Positions 19,670 through 27,477 of a DNA stretch of 64,000 nt are shown in pieces. The DNA lies in contig NZ_JAIHLQ010000002.1 of NCBI RefSeq assembly GCF_019733355.1, positions 248,001 to 312,000 of the forward strand, read 5' to 3'. How positions within the stretch are numbered: the stretch's first letter is position 1; each line of letters starts with the position of its first letter. Origin of the DNA: Pseudomonas baetica (lineage in GTDB: Bacteria > Pseudomonadota > Gammaproteobacteria > Pseudomonadales > Pseudomonadaceae). The position numbers and the translations under genes were made by a program. The notes below the pieces were generated by a model, which saw nothing but the letters and a program-made list of their open reading frames with translations, was not told the DNA's origin and did no database searches.

Positions 19670-22441
19670 CGAGCGCACCTTGCGCAAGTCCGGCGTGGCG
19701 TAGCCTTCGGTGAAGCGTTGATAGATCGGGTTCAGCAGATCCAGCGCTTCGCGGCAGCGGTTTTGCCGTTGCCACAGTTGGGCCAGCGACGTGGCGCTGC
19801 GAAGTTCCCAAGCCAGGGCGCCCTGGGTTTGGGCGATCGAGAGTGCTTGTTGCAATACTTCTTCTGCCTGGCGGGTATTGCCGCCCGAACACCCTGATTC
19901 TTCAGCCAACAACCGATCCGCGCGAGCGCGCAAAATCTCCGCTGTACTCCAACCCGCTGCGCCGCTTTGCGCGCGTTCAAGCAGTGCATCATCAACAAAT
20001 CCGCTGTCCAGGGTCACCATGACTTCTCTGACCAGACCGCTGCTGTCCAACGGCATTGGCGTGGCGCTATCCGCGTCGATCACCTGCGCGTAGTGCCGCG
20101 CCCACGTATAGAACAGCATGACCGAATGCTTCTGCGCCTGCTCGAGCAACAGATGCAGCAGCGCACGGGCGTTTTGCCGGTCACCGTTGTAATGAGCAAT
20201 CAAACAACTGGCCAGCGCCAAGGTGTAACAGATCGAGGTGCCGTGATTGATCTGCACGGCAATATCCAGCGCCTGCCGTGCGGTGCGCCAGGCTTGTTCC
20301 GGGAAGCCTTGCAGCCACAGCACACGGGCGAGCACTGTCAGCGAGGCGACGCTCTGGTCGTACTGCACGCCAAAACCGTGGGTAAAACGGTTGAGGTGGC
20401 CGCTGTGTGCCATACGTTCAATCACCTGCTCGGCATGCATGCGCGCCTGCGTCTGGTCGCCAGCGTAGTGCAAGGCCAGCACCCGCAACCGGTGCATGCT
20501 CAGCGACAGCAGCGGGTCGCCATGCAGGCCAATGCGGTCGAACTGCTCGCTCTGCTCCAGCGCTGCCTGGTAATGACCGCAACTGAGATTGACCGCCATG
20601 TGTCCGGACACTGCCCGCAGTTGCCCGGCGATATCGTCGTGTGCTTGCGCCAGCGTACGGGCGTCGACGAAGGCTGCGATGGTTTCCGGGGTGCCACCCC
20701 AGGTGTGGTAGCAGGCACTGCCGAGCGCCAGTTTCAGAGCGATTTTCACACGCGGACAAGGTTCGGCGGCCTTGTCGAGCAGGGCCAGCGCCTGACGCAC
20801 GTAACCGCCGTACTCCTTGAGCAGCGACAACTCTTGCCACAACGGTGCCGAGGTCGCGGCCAGATAAATCCCCACTTCATCGGGCCCGGCACCGTTCAGG
20901 CTCCAGTCCAGCGCAGCACGCAAGTCTTCGAGACCGCGTGCATAGCGTTCGATCCACAAAGCGGTCGAGGTGCTCTCCCAATCACTTTGCGCTTGATGCA
21001 TCAGCGCCAGGCAGCGTTCGGCGTGGCGTTTGCGGGTGTCGGCAAGCTCCGCGCAGTGGTCGAGTTTTTCCAGGGCGTAGCGCCGGGTGGTGTCGAGCAA
21101 ACGGTAAAACACTTCTTCATCACCGACCTCGACGTTGAGCAGAGATTTGGCGACCAGTTGTGTGACGGAGCCAAAGACCTCGTCGGGTTCAATGTGCTGA
21201 CCGACAATCACGGCGGCAGCGGACTCCAGTGTGAAACCGCCACGAAAGACGCCCAATCGTCGCAAGCAAGTCTGTTCGCAAGGCGTGAGCAGATTGAAGC
21301 TCCAGTCCAGCGTCGCGCGCAGGGTATGGTGGCGTTCCAGGCTGCTCTGATTACCTGCTGGCGAGGCGGGCAGGCGCCCCTGCAATTGGCTCAGCAAACC
21401 GCTCAGCCCCAGTTCGCTGACTTGCGCCGCCGCCAGTTCCAGTGCAAGTGGAATACCGTCCAGCCGTCGGCAGATTTCAATGACATGAGGCAACTCGGCA
21501 TCCTGCAATTCGAAGCTCTCGTGAGCCGCAAGGGCTCGTTCGGCAAACAGCTGCAGTGCAGAAAAGCTCAAGGCTTGCGCACGATCGAGCACCGCAATCG
21601 GCGGCGGGTAATCCAGGGATTCCAGGCGCTGCACATACTCGCCTTCGGCGCGCAGACTCTCACGGCTGGTGGCCAGAATGTGCACTTGCGGCGCGCCGCG
21701 CAAAATGTGCTCGCTGAGCAGTGCTACGGCATCGATCAGGTGTTCGCAATTGTCGATCACCAGCAACATCTGCCGTTTGCTCAAGCCGTGGATCAGCCCG
21801 TTGAGCGGTTCGCCATCGTGCAGCGACAGGTCGAGCAAGGTCGCCAGGTGCGAGCAGATCATTTGTGGGTCGTTGATTGGCGCCAGGTCCAGCAGCCGGA
21901 TGCCGTCCGGGTAGTAGCCGATCATCTGTTCGGCCACACGCAGGGCCACGGTGGTTTTGCCGATCCCGCCGGGGCCGACCAACGTGATGCAGCGCTGACG
22001 TGGCAGTTGGGCCACCAAACTGTCGACCAGTGGCTGACGGCCAATCATCCTCGTGCGGCGCAGCGGCAGGTTATGCCGGGTGCCGCTATCGGCGAGCGGG
22101 CGCTGCCCGATGGACTCCAGCAGGATCGGCGCGACAAAGCTGTAGCCGCGCTGCGCCACCGTGATGATGTAGCGCTGGCCGGCCTGACCGTCGCCAAGGG
22201 CTTTGCGTAGCGCCGCCATGTGCACCCGCAGGTTGATGTCTTCCACAACACTGTTCGGCCAAACCTCGGCGATCAACTGCTGCTTGCTCACCACTTCGCC
22301 GGCGTTCGCCAGCAGGATCAGCAGAATGTCCATGGCACGTCGCCCCAGGCGCAACGGCTGGTCGCCCTCAAGCACTAGCCGTTGTCCGGGATGGATCCGA
22401 TAAGGGCCGAAACCGATGGCCTGATTCGGGGAAAGACTCAA
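19634..22441 (-). CDS. Winged-helix/NTPase transcriptional regulator (SARP/MalT-like), full length
   Basis: This 935-residue regulator has an OmpR-type DNA-binding domain (residues about 10-100; RAMDILLILLANAGEVVSK), a STAND ATPase domain (Walker A GPGGIGKTTVALR, Walker B LLVIDNCEHLI) and a long alpha-helical C-terminus with TPR-like repeats. The start is TTG at 22441 because GCAGGAG lies seven bases upstream; the frame stays open 62 codons further without a signal. The signal it senses is unknown. It converges on the truncated paralogue, with a 36-base overlap of coding ends. Confidence 0.82.
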   Translation of the reverse strand: MSLSPNQAIGFGPYRIHPGQRLVLEGDQPLRLGRRAMDILLILLANAGEVVSKQQLIAEVWPNSVVEDINLRVHMAALRKALGDGQAGQRYIITVAQRGYSFVAPILLESIGQRPLADSGTRHNLPLRRTRMIGRQPLVDSLVAQLPRQRCITLVGPGGIGKTTVALRVAEQMIGYYPDGIRLLDLAPINDPQMICSHLATLLDLSLHDGEPLNGLIHGLSKRQMLLVIDNCEHLIDAVALLSEHILRGAPQVHILATSRESLRAEGEYVQRLESLDYPPPIAVLDRAQALSFSALQLFAERALAAHESFELQDAELPHVIEICRRLDGIPLALELAAAQVSELGLSGLLSQLQGRLPASPAGNQSSLERHHTLRATLDWSFNLLTPCEQTCLRRLGVFRGGFTLESAAAVIVGQHIEPDEVFGSVTQLVAKSLLNVEVGDEEVFYRLLDTTRRYALEKLDHCAELADTRKRHAERCLALMHQAQSDWESTSTALWIERYARGLEDLRAALDWSLNGAGPDEVGIYLAATSAPLWQELSLLKEYGGYVRQALALLDKAAEPCPRVKIALKLALGSACYHTWGGTPETIAAFVDARTLAQAHDDIAGQLRAVSGHMAVNLSCGHYQAALEQSEQFDRIGLHGDPLLSLSMHRLRVLALHYAGDQTQARMHAEQVIERMAHSGHLNRFTHGFGVQYDQSVASLTVLARVLWLQGFPEQAWRTARQALDIAVQINHGTSICYTLALASCLIAHYNGDRQNARALLHLLLEQAQKHSVMLFYTWARHYAQVIDADSATPMPLDSSGLVREVMVTLDSGFVDDALLERAQSGAAGWSTAEILRARADRLLAEESGCSGGNTRQAEEVLQQALSIAQTQGALAWELRSATSLAQLWQRQNRCREALDLLNPIYQRFTEGYATPDLRKVRSLLDELSSQLRV

Positions 22442-22678
22442 CAGCTCACTCCTGCAATGTTTTTTATGATCCTGCCCGTGCTGTGCGAAGCCTTTGTGAC
22501 GAGCAGGGCGGAGGAAGAGAACAGCGCACGCAAGCCCTCTAATCCGCAGTATCCGGACATATTCCTCAGGTTCTTGCCTGCGTGCAACGTGCAGACGGAC
22601 GGCCTCGATGAACGCGAATCGGCGCAACCCCCGTTTTTACGGACTGCCATGTTCCAAGCCGCGTCTTTAGGCGCGCCA

Positions 22679-22701
22679 CAATTAACAACGATTAACTCGT
22701 C
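22679..22701 (+). promoter_or_regulatory. Shared 23-bp site, copy 1 (before flavodoxin-like gene)
   Basis: The site runs CAATTAACAACG-A-TTAACTCGTC and contains a direct repeat TTAAC-N5-TTAAC with a ten-base period, as AraC-type proteins bind. A second copy with one mismatch lies before the AraC gene in the same orientation relative to its gene. The site ends 98 bases before the flavodoxin-like start. Confidence 0.6.
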
Positions 22702-22799
22702 TGTGTCCGGTCTAGCCCCAAAAATCCAGTGAGGCAAGTTCAGCTTCAGGCACAGGCCTGCTGGCTGCAATGGAATGCACACGTCCGGAGGACGGCGCA

Positions 22800-23369
22800 A
22801 TGAGCAACGTGGTGGTTGTCTATCACAGCGGCTATGGGCACACGCGGGTCATGGCCGAAGCCGTAGCGCAAGGCGTCGAACGACATTCGGGCAGCATCTG
22901 TCGGTTGATTGCGGTAGAGGAGGTGGATGCACATTGGGATGAGCTGCATCGCGCCGATGCGATCATCTTCGGTGCGCCGACCTACATGGGCAGCGCTTCG
23001 GCGGGGTTCAAGCAATTCATGGAGGCCAGCGCGGCGTTCTATCTGGCCAAGCCGTGGCGCGACAAAATCGCCGCCGGGTTCACCAACTCGGGCAGCCTGT
23101 GTGGTGACAAGCTCAATACGCTGCTGCAAATGGCGGTGTTTGCCGCGCAACATTCGATGATTTGGGTCGGTCTCGACCTGCTTCCGGCGCGTTCAGCGGC
23201 CGGGTGCTTTGATGGGCAATTGAATCGTCTCGGCAGCTCACTTGGCGCCATGTCGCAATCCAATGTCGAACAGACGCCCGACCAGGCGCCACCGCCTGAA
23301 GACCGGTGCACAGCGGCGCACTTGGGCGAGCGGGTAGCGCGTCTGGCGCAGCGCATGGCGCAGGCGTGA
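22800..23369 (+). CDS. Flavodoxin-like NAD(P)H:quinone oxidoreductase / NADPH-dependent FMN reductase
   Basis: This 189-residue flavodoxin-fold protein has the FMN phosphate loop YHSGYGHTRVMAEAVA at the N-terminus and the flavin-contact segments FGAPTYMGSASAGFKQFM and FTNSGSLCGDKLNTL, like WrbA. It probably reduces quinones by two electrons. The ATG at 22800 follows CCGGAGGACGG. It shares a putative regulatory site with the next, convergent AraC gene, so these genes may form one redox-responsive unit. Confidence 0.85.
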   Translation: MSNVVVVYHSGYGHTRVMAEAVAQGVERHSGSICRLIAVEEVDAHWDELHRADAIIFGAPTYMGSASAGFKQFMEASAAFYLAKPWRDKIAAGFTNSGSLCGDKLNTLLQMAVFAAQHSMIWVGLDLLPARSAAGCFDGQLNRLGSSLGAMSQSNVEQTPDQAPPPEDRCTAAHLGERVARLAQRMAQA

Positions 23370-23376
23370 GTAGCCC

Positions 23377-23859
23377 CTACAAAGCGATGCAAACACTCGC
23401 GGCTGGCGCAGGCTGCGATCGTTTGATTTTGCTGTCTTGCGCCTCACGACAGCGCCAAGCGAACGGATTGATCCCTTCGCTGCGGGTGAAGATGTGACAG
23501 AAGTGCGCCTGATCGCAGAAGCCGCACTCCAGGCTGATTTGCGTCAGGCTCAAGTCGGTGTGCAAGATCAAAAGCTTGGCGCGGGCGATGCGTTGGGTGC
23601 GGATCCATTCTTGCGGTGAGAGCCCGGTGCTGCACTTGAACGCCCGGGAAAAGTGACTGCGCGACAGCGAACACGCCTGTGCCAGTTCCGTGACTTCCAG
23701 GCTGTCGTCGAGTCGCTCGAGAATCAACTGTTTGACCCGCCGTTCGCGTTGCGGGCTGAGACCGCCGAGGCGTGGTGTGTGAGGTTCGCTGGCAGGGGCG
23801 AGGGCGACGCAGTGTTGTACGTGAACCATGGCCAATGTCCGTGTCGGTGGGGAACGCAT
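23377..23859 (-). CDS. AraC-family transcriptional regulator
   Basis: This short regulator (about 160 residues) is almost only the double helix-turn-helix domain (residues about 50-145: ELAQACSLSRSHFSRAFK and QISLECGFCDQAHFCHIF). The N-terminal sensor is only some 40 residues, similar to other small regulators found next to oxidoreductases. The start is uncertain: ATG 23859 has GGGGGAAAG upstream, and ATG 23829 is possible. A 23-bp site shared with the flavodoxin gene lies upstream, suggesting autoregulation. Confidence 0.82.
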   Translation of the reverse strand: MRSPPTRTLAMVHVQHCVALAPASEPHTPRLGGLSPQRERRVKQLILERLDDSLEVTELAQACSLSRSHFSRAFKCSTGLSPQEWIRTQRIARAKLLILHTDLSLTQISLECGFCDQAHFCHIFTRSEGINPFAWRCREAQDSKIKRSQPAPAASVCIAL

Positions 23860-23933
23860 GCTCGGCACTTTCCCCCAGGTCAAAAAAACAACGTTTCGCT
23901 GAGGGTTTCATTGTTGGGCGGGGCTGCAGGGCT

Positions 23934-23956
23934 GACGAGTTAAACGTTGTTAATTG
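23934..23956 (-). promoter_or_regulatory. Shared 23-bp site, copy 2 (AraC / metallo-hydrolase intergenic)
   Basis: Read on the minus strand it is CAATTAACAACG-T-TTAACTCGTC, with one mismatch to copy 1 at 22679. It lies 74 bases before the AraC start (23859) and 122 bases before the metallo-hydrolase gene on the other strand. Confidence 0.6.
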
Positions 23957-24078
23957 CGCCGCGAAGCGTTGAACTCAGCACATCGCTGCAAGTCGGCGGG
24001 TGGCAGATCGGCGAAGATGACGACGATATAAAGCGCCCGTTTGTGGCTGCTGAGGGTGAATCAATTAGGGAGGTACAC

Positions 24079-25071
24079 ATGACAGGTTTGTTGCACGGTG
24101 CATCAGGTGCGTTCGGTTTGGCATTCGCGTTGGTGGCGGGCAGCGCGGCGGCGCAAGCACCACAGGTGGGCACGCAGGTGCCTGGCTACTTTCGTTTGGC
24201 CATGGGCGACTATGAAGTGACCGCGTTGTTCGACGGCTACAACGACCTGTCGCCCAAACTCCTGCAGGGCATGAGTCAGGGACAGATCCGTGCGATGCTC
24301 GCTCGCCGATCGATTGAAACCCCGGGCGTGCAAACGGCGTTCAACGCGTTTTTGGTCAACACTGGCAAGCAGTTGATCCTGATCGACACTGGCGCCGGGC
24401 AGTGCATAGGGGCCACCGCCGGCCAGCTCTCGGCGAACATGCAAGCCGCTGGCTACAAACCGGAGCAGGTCGACACCGTTTTGCTCACGCATCTGCATCT
24501 GGATCATGTTTGCGGTCTGGTCAATGGCCAGCAAAAACCGATTTTCGCCAACGCCACGGTCTACGCGGCCAAGGCGGAAGCCGACTATTGGCTCGACCCT
24601 CAAGCGTTGGCGAAGGCGCCGGCCGGGGCGAAAGCATTTTTCAAAATCGCTCAGGATTCCACAGCGCCGTATGTGGCTGCCGGGCGTTTCAAAACCTTCG
24701 CCCCCGGCCAGTCGCCGCTACCGGGCGTGGTCGAGGCCGAACTTGAAGCCGGGCACACGCCAGGCAGCACCACTTACCGTTTCACCTCGCAGAAAAACAG
24801 CATCGTGTTCATGGGCGATCTGGTGCACAACCTCGCCGTGCAGTTCGAGCACCCCGAGGTGTCGATCAGTTTCGATGTCAACGCTCAGCAGGCGATCAAA
24901 AGCCGTAACGCCGTGTTCAGCGCTGCCGCCGCCAGCAAAACCTGGACGGCCGCCGCGCACCTGCCGTTTCCGGGTATCGGTCACATCAACGCCATCGACA
25001 AGCATTTTCAGTGGGTGCCCGTTGAATACGGCCCTTACAAACGCGCCGCCAAAGTGCCGTTGATCGAGTAA
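24079..25071 (+). CDS. Exported metallo-beta-lactamase-fold hydrolase
   Basis: This 330-residue protein has a signal peptide (residues 1 to about 26, ending AGSAAAQA) and the MBL metal site THLHLDHVCGL (His138, His140, Asp142, His143). Further ligands are likely in AGHTPGS and FMGDLVH. The group includes lactonases and related hydrolases; the substrate is unknown. AGGGAGGTACAC is a strong ribosome site before the ATG at 24079. The LysR gene 56 bases downstream is in the same direction and may be co-transcribed. Confidence 0.87.
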   Translation: MTGLLHGASGAFGLAFALVAGSAAAQAPQVGTQVPGYFRLAMGDYEVTALFDGYNDLSPKLLQGMSQGQIRAMLARRSIETPGVQTAFNAFLVNTGKQLILIDTGAGQCIGATAGQLSANMQAAGYKPEQVDTVLLTHLHLDHVCGLVNGQQKPIFANATVYAAKAEADYWLDPQALAKAPAGAKAFFKIAQDSTAPYVAAGRFKTFAPGQSPLPGVVEAELEAGHTPGSTTYRFTSQKNSIVFMGDLVHNLAVQFEHPEVSISFDVNAQQAIKSRNAVFSAAAASKTWTAAAHLPFPGIGHINAIDKHFQWVPVEYGPYKRAAKVPLIE

Positions 25072-25127
25072 AGTAAGTCGCACTCGCGCCTGACTGAACA
25101 AGACTTCCAAGTAAGGAATACCTGCTC

Positions 25128-26051
25128 ATGAACCGTAACGATCTGCGTCGCGTCGACATGAACCTGCTGGTGATTTTCGAAGCCCTGATGTTCGAAAAAA
25201 ACCTCACCCGGGTCGCGGAAAAACTGTTCATGGGCCAACCCGCCGTGAGCGCGGCGCTCGGTCGTTTGCGTGATCTGTTCGATGATCCGCTGTTGCTGCG
25301 CAACGGTCGCGCCATGGAGCCGACCGCCCGCGCCCTGGCCATTCTCAAGGAATTGCAACCGGCGATGGACGTCATTTCCGGTGCGGTCAGCCGGGCCAAG
25401 GAGTTCGAACCGGCGAGCAGTTGCGACGTGTTCCGCATCGGCCTGTCGGACGACGCCGAATTCGGTCTGTTTCCGCCGCTGTTGCGTAACCTCCAACAAG
25501 AGGCGCCGGGGATCGTTGTGGTCGTACGGCGTGCCAACTACTTGCTGATGCCAGCGTTGTTGGCCTCCGGCGAAATCTCCGTCGGCGTCAGCTACACCAC
25601 CGACCTGCCGGCCAACGCCAAGCGCAAGAAGCTGCGCGACATCCCTTGCAAGGTCCTGCGCGGCGACGACCGCCCGGGGCCAATGACGCTGGACGAATAC
25701 TGCGAGCGTCCGCATGCGATGGTGTCGTTCTCTGGCGATTTGAGCGGCAACATCGACCTGGATCTGGCCAAGCTCGGCCGTTGCCGTCGCGTGGTGCTCG
25801 GCGTGCCGCAATTCAGTGGCTTGCGCGCGTTGCTCGCCGGCACCGAAATGATCGCCACCGTGCCCGATTACGCCGCGTGCGCGCTGGTGGATGGCTGTGC
25901 GTTACGCGCTGAAGACCCGCCGTTCCCGATTGACGCGGCGCAACTGTCGATGGCCTGGAGCGGGGTGCATGACAACGACCCGGCCGAGCGCTGGCTGCGA
26001 TCCAGGATCAGTCAGTTCATGTCGGCATCGCTGGACATCCCGCCCGCCTGA
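25128..26051 (+). CDS. LysR-family transcriptional regulator
   Basis: This 307-residue regulator has an N-terminal helix-turn-helix of the NodD/LeuO-like group (DMNLLVIFEALMFEKNLTRV, AEKLFMGQPAVSAALGRLR) and an effector-binding domain. AGTAAGGAAT lies before the ATG. It follows the MBL hydrolase gene on the same strand, which it may regulate. No other divergent partner is present; REPs follow it. Confidence 0.87.
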   Translation: MNRNDLRRVDMNLLVIFEALMFEKNLTRVAEKLFMGQPAVSAALGRLRDLFDDPLLLRNGRAMEPTARALAILKELQPAMDVISGAVSRAKEFEPASSCDVFRIGLSDDAEFGLFPPLLRNLQQEAPGIVVVVRRANYLLMPALLASGEISVGVSYTTDLPANAKRKKLRDIPCKVLRGDDRPGPMTLDEYCERPHAMVSFSGDLSGNIDLDLAKLGRCRRVVLGVPQFSGLRALLAGTEMIATVPDYAACALVDGCALRAEDPPFPIDAAQLSMAWSGVHDNDPAERWLRSRISQFMSASLDIPPA

Positions 26052-26087
26052 CGTTGCACACCTTTCCTGAAAATGACACAAAACCCC

Positions 26088-26113
26088 GTGGGAGCGAGCA
26101 AGCCCGCTCCCAC
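26088..26113. repeat. Short REP palindrome
   Basis: GTGGGAGCGAGC-AA-GCCCGCTCCCAC joins two REP half-cores head to head with almost no spacer. It lies in the 360-base gap after the LysR gene. Confidence 0.8.
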
Positions 26114-26215
26114 CATTGGCGTGTGGTGGACTTGAACATCAGCGCAGCAGATACGGCCGCTTGTTATCGAGCTTCTACCCCGCGCTCGTCTGAGCGTTAT
26201 TCGCTGATCCCTTGT

Positions 26216-26297
26216 GTGCAGGCTTGCTCGCGAAAGCGTCGGATCAGCCAGCGTCATCGTTGAATGACACAGCACTTTCGCGAGCAAGCTCCGACAG
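26216..26297. repeat. REP doublet
   Basis: GGCTTGCTCGCGAAAG and its inverse CTTTCGCGAGCAAGCT flank about 45 bases. With the previous REP it occupies most of the 26052-26411 gap; the rest of that gap is the presumed promoter of the DoxX gene and shows nothing else clear. Confidence 0.75.
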
Positions 26298-26411
26298 GTC
26301 TCTTTCGTTCCTTTTGGTTTTTGCTCGATCTAAGAAGAGAGCACACCCATCCAATTTCTCCCCGCTGCGCATTGGCATTATTCAGGTCAATGACATTTAA
26401 AGGGTCGGGTC

Positions 26412-26828
26412 ATGAATGCCTTGCAACGCGACGAACGGGCGCAGGACGTCGGTTTACTGTTTCTACGGGTCAGCGGCGGTCTGTTTCTGCTGTGGGTGCA
26501 CGGTTTGCCCAAGCTGCTGGACTTCACCGCGCAACTGCAACTGATCGAAGACCCGTTCCACCTCGGTGCCCATCTCACGTTGGTCCTGGCGATCTTCGCC
26601 GAAGTCCTCTGCCCATTACTGATCGTCGCCGGGTTACTGGCGCGATTGGCCTGCTTGCCTATTCTATTTGTGCTGCTAGTCGCGCTGTTGGTCGTGCATC
26701 CGCAATGGAGTGTGGCTGAAGGGCAGTTTGGCTGGTTGCTGTTGATCCTGTTTGCCACCGTGTTTATCGCCGGGCCGGGACGGCTGGCGCTCAATGTTCG
26801 CCTGCCCGGAGTGCTGCGTTATGCCTGA
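26412..26828 (+). CDS. DoxX-family membrane protein
   Basis: This 138-residue protein has four hydrophobic segments and the DoxX pattern (FLRVSGGLFLLWVHGLPKLL, then FAEVLCPLLIVAGLLARLA). DoxX proteins are small inner-membrane proteins linked to redox or thiosulfate metabolism in other organisms; here the role is unknown. Its last eight bases overlap the next gene, so translation is probably coupled. Confidence 0.85.
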   Translation: MNALQRDERAQDVGLLFLRVSGGLFLLWVHGLPKLLDFTAQLQLIEDPFHLGAHLTLVLAIFAEVLCPLLIVAGLLARLACLPILFVLLVALLVVHPQWSVAEGQFGWLLLILFATVFIAGPGRLALNVRLPGVLRYA

Positions 26829-27447
26829 TAGCCCATTTCAGAATGCACCCGGGGGCGATGAGATTGTCACGCTGATCGTCAAGCATCGGGTCAAGTCCGG
26901 TTTTGAAAAACCCTATGAGGCCTGGCTGCGCAATATCGTCAGTGTGGCGGGGCGCAGCGAAGGGCATTTAGGGGTTGATGTGATGCGCAGCAAGCATGGC
27001 GGGCTTGATCTGTTCACCTGCGTGCTGCGTTTTTGCTCGACCGAGGCGATGCAGCGCTGGCTCGACTCTGAGCAACGCCAGGCCCTGATCAATGAAGCCG
27101 CACCGATGCTGGCCGACGGCGATCAGACCGAAGTCGCACCAATCAACGAGTTCTGGTTCTCCCCACTGGCCGATGCCGCGTCACCGCCACCGCGCTGGAA
27201 ACAAGCGGTCATCACATTGCTGGTGATTCTGCCGCACACCTTGCTCGTGCCGCTGATCTGGGGGCCGCTGCTCAAGCTGCATCCGCTGCTTTCCAACTAC
27301 GTGGTGGCCACGTTCCTGATCACCCTGACCATCGTTGTGTCAGTGGTGTACGTGTTCATGCCCCGCGTGACCCGTTTGTTCGCGCCGTGGCTGGAAGCCA
27401 GTCAGGCCCATGAACACATTGACCCCGACGACCACCCGTCACGCTGA
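26821..27447 (+). CDS. Antibiotic-biosynthesis-monooxygenase-domain membrane protein
   Basis: This 208-residue protein has an N-terminal ABM (ferredoxin-like) domain (VTLIVKHRVKSGFEKPYEAW; residues about 15-110) fused to two C-terminal membrane spans (AVITLLVILPHTLLVPLIW and VATFLITLTIVVSVVYVFM). This two-part arrangement occurs in proteins of unknown function. The ATG at 26821 overlaps the DoxX stop, and the amidohydrolase gene follows 30 bases later, so the three look like one operon. Confidence 0.82.
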   Translation: MPDSPFQNAPGGDEIVTLIVKHRVKSGFEKPYEAWLRNIVSVAGRSEGHLGVDVMRSKHGGLDLFTCVLRFCSTEAMQRWLDSEQRQALINEAAPMLADGDQTEVAPINEFWFSPLADAASPPPRWKQAVITLLVILPHTLLVPLIWGPLLKLHPLLSNYVVATFLITLTIVVSVVYVFMPRVTRLFAPWLEASQAHEHIDPDDHPSR

Positions 27448-27477
27448 ACCCCATTCACTTTTGTCGAAGGAACTGCG

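Noticed and set aside
19967-22210. A 747-codon open frame on the plus strand opposite the full-length STAND regulator
   Set aside because: It is a shadow of high-GC third positions. It has no domain pattern or ribosome site, while the minus strand shows clear Walker and winged-helix motifs.
22442-22627. N-terminal extension of the STAND regulator by 62 codons
   Set aside because: The extension is rich in Arg and His without a domain pattern, and the TTG at 22441 has AGGAG at the right distance.
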